Shown: positions 7,117 to 7,332 of the stretch, piece after piece | Numbering within the stretch: position 1 is the first letter of the stretch | How the letters are laid out: each line of letters begins with the position of its first letter | Source of the DNA: an uncultured Acetatifactor sp. | GTDB taxonomy: Bacteria > Bacillota > Clostridia > Lachnospirales > Lachnospiraceae | Length of the DNA stretch: 7,332 nucleotides | Direction: 5' to 3' | Assembly (NCBI GenBank): GCA_934394665.1 | Contig: CAKRRS010000105.1 | Span: 1 to 7,332, forward strand | The notes under the pieces: generated by a model | The model's database searches: none | Told to the model about the DNA's origin: nothing | What the model saw: the letters and a program-made list of their open reading frames with translations, nothing else | Translations under genes and position numbers: made by a program

Positions 7117-7149
7117 ATAAAACGGTCTTTTTTGAAAGGAGGGTTTAAC

Positions 7150-7263
7150 ATGAAAGTTAGATCATCAGTAAAACCGATTTGCGAAAAATGCAAAATCATC
7201 AAGAGAAAAGGACGCATCAGAGTAATCTGTGAGAATCCGAAGCACAAACAGAGACAGGGATAA
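7150..7263 (+). CDS. rpmJ: 50S ribosomal protein L36 (bL36), zinc-binding form
   Basis: This encodes 37 residues: [20 protein letters not shown] at the start, followed by [17 protein letters not shown]. It is the complete short form of L36, the small zinc-ribbon protein of the large subunit. The metal ligands are intact: C11, C14, C27 and H32 (Cys-x2-Cys-x12-Cys-x4-His). This is therefore the zinc-containing type rather than the cysteine-free paralogue. The SD AAAGGAGG (7135-7142) is excellent, 7 nt before the ATG. Normally it follows infA directly and precedes rpsM; here it has its own promoter and is separated from infA by nearly 1.9 kb. Confidence 0.98.
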   Translation: MKVRSSVKPICEKCKIIKRKGRIRVICENPKHKQRQG

Positions 7264-7269
7264 TCACCG

Positions 7270-7290
7270 CTTGATCGTCATTTGATCAGG
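7270..7290 (+). other. Hairpin in the rpmJ-downstream untranslated region
   Basis: CTTGATC (7270-7276) pairs with GATCAGG (7284-7290), with one G-U pair, around a 7 nt loop. No T run follows, so it is not a terminator. The remaining sequence to 7332 holds no start codon with an SD, and any ATG runs straight into a stop. This is probably the beginning of the rpmJ-rpsM spacer. Confidence 0.4.
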
Positions 7291-7332
7291 TATGTGAGTT
7301 CTTGTCCGGTTATTATGTGCGGCTGAATTGAT

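Overview
The window is a stretch of the conserved spc/alpha ribosomal protein cluster of a low- to mid-GC Gram-positive bacterium. It most resembles a clostridial, Lachnospiraceae-like genome. The reasons are the gene order (rplF-rplR-rpsE-rpmD-rplO-secY-adk-map-KOW protein-infA ... rpmJ), strong AAGGAGG-type ribosome binding sites, a zinc-type four-cysteine adenylate kinase, and the KOW-domain protein between map and infA. I infer that lineage from recalled family resemblance; no search was run.

Layout, all genes on the + strand. Positions 1-57 are the tail of rplF (uL6). Positions 78-1673 carry rplR, rpsE, rpmD and rplO, closely packed with good Shine-Dalgarno (SD) sites, and secY (1673-2986) starts in a TAATG overlap with the rplO stop. 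A Rho-independent terminator (2998-3032) follows secY, then a candidate sigma-A promoter (3073-3101) and a leader of about 100 nt. The second block is adk (3208-3849), map (3908-4660), a small KOW RNA-binding protein (4699-4974) and infA (5041-5259). A 579-residue polytopic membrane protein (5296-7035), possibly a GT-C-type glycosyltransferase or a related envelope protein, then sits where rpmJ is normally found. After it comes a strong extended -10 promoter (7088-7116) that drives rpmJ (7150-7263). The window ends in a short untranslated stretch with a hairpin, probably just before rpsM.

The ribosomal genes supply parts of both subunits. SecY is the protein-export channel, Adk balances adenine nucleotides, Map removes initiator methionine from new proteins, and IF-1 acts in initiation. 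The usual continuous transcript appears to be cut twice: by a terminator plus promoter between secY and adk, and by a membrane-protein gene plus promoter between infA and rpmJ. The second interruption is the most unusual feature here. The housekeeping genes look intact and ordinary. I see no mobile element, CRISPR array, tRNA or rRNA, and no gene-free stretch longer than about 220 bases.
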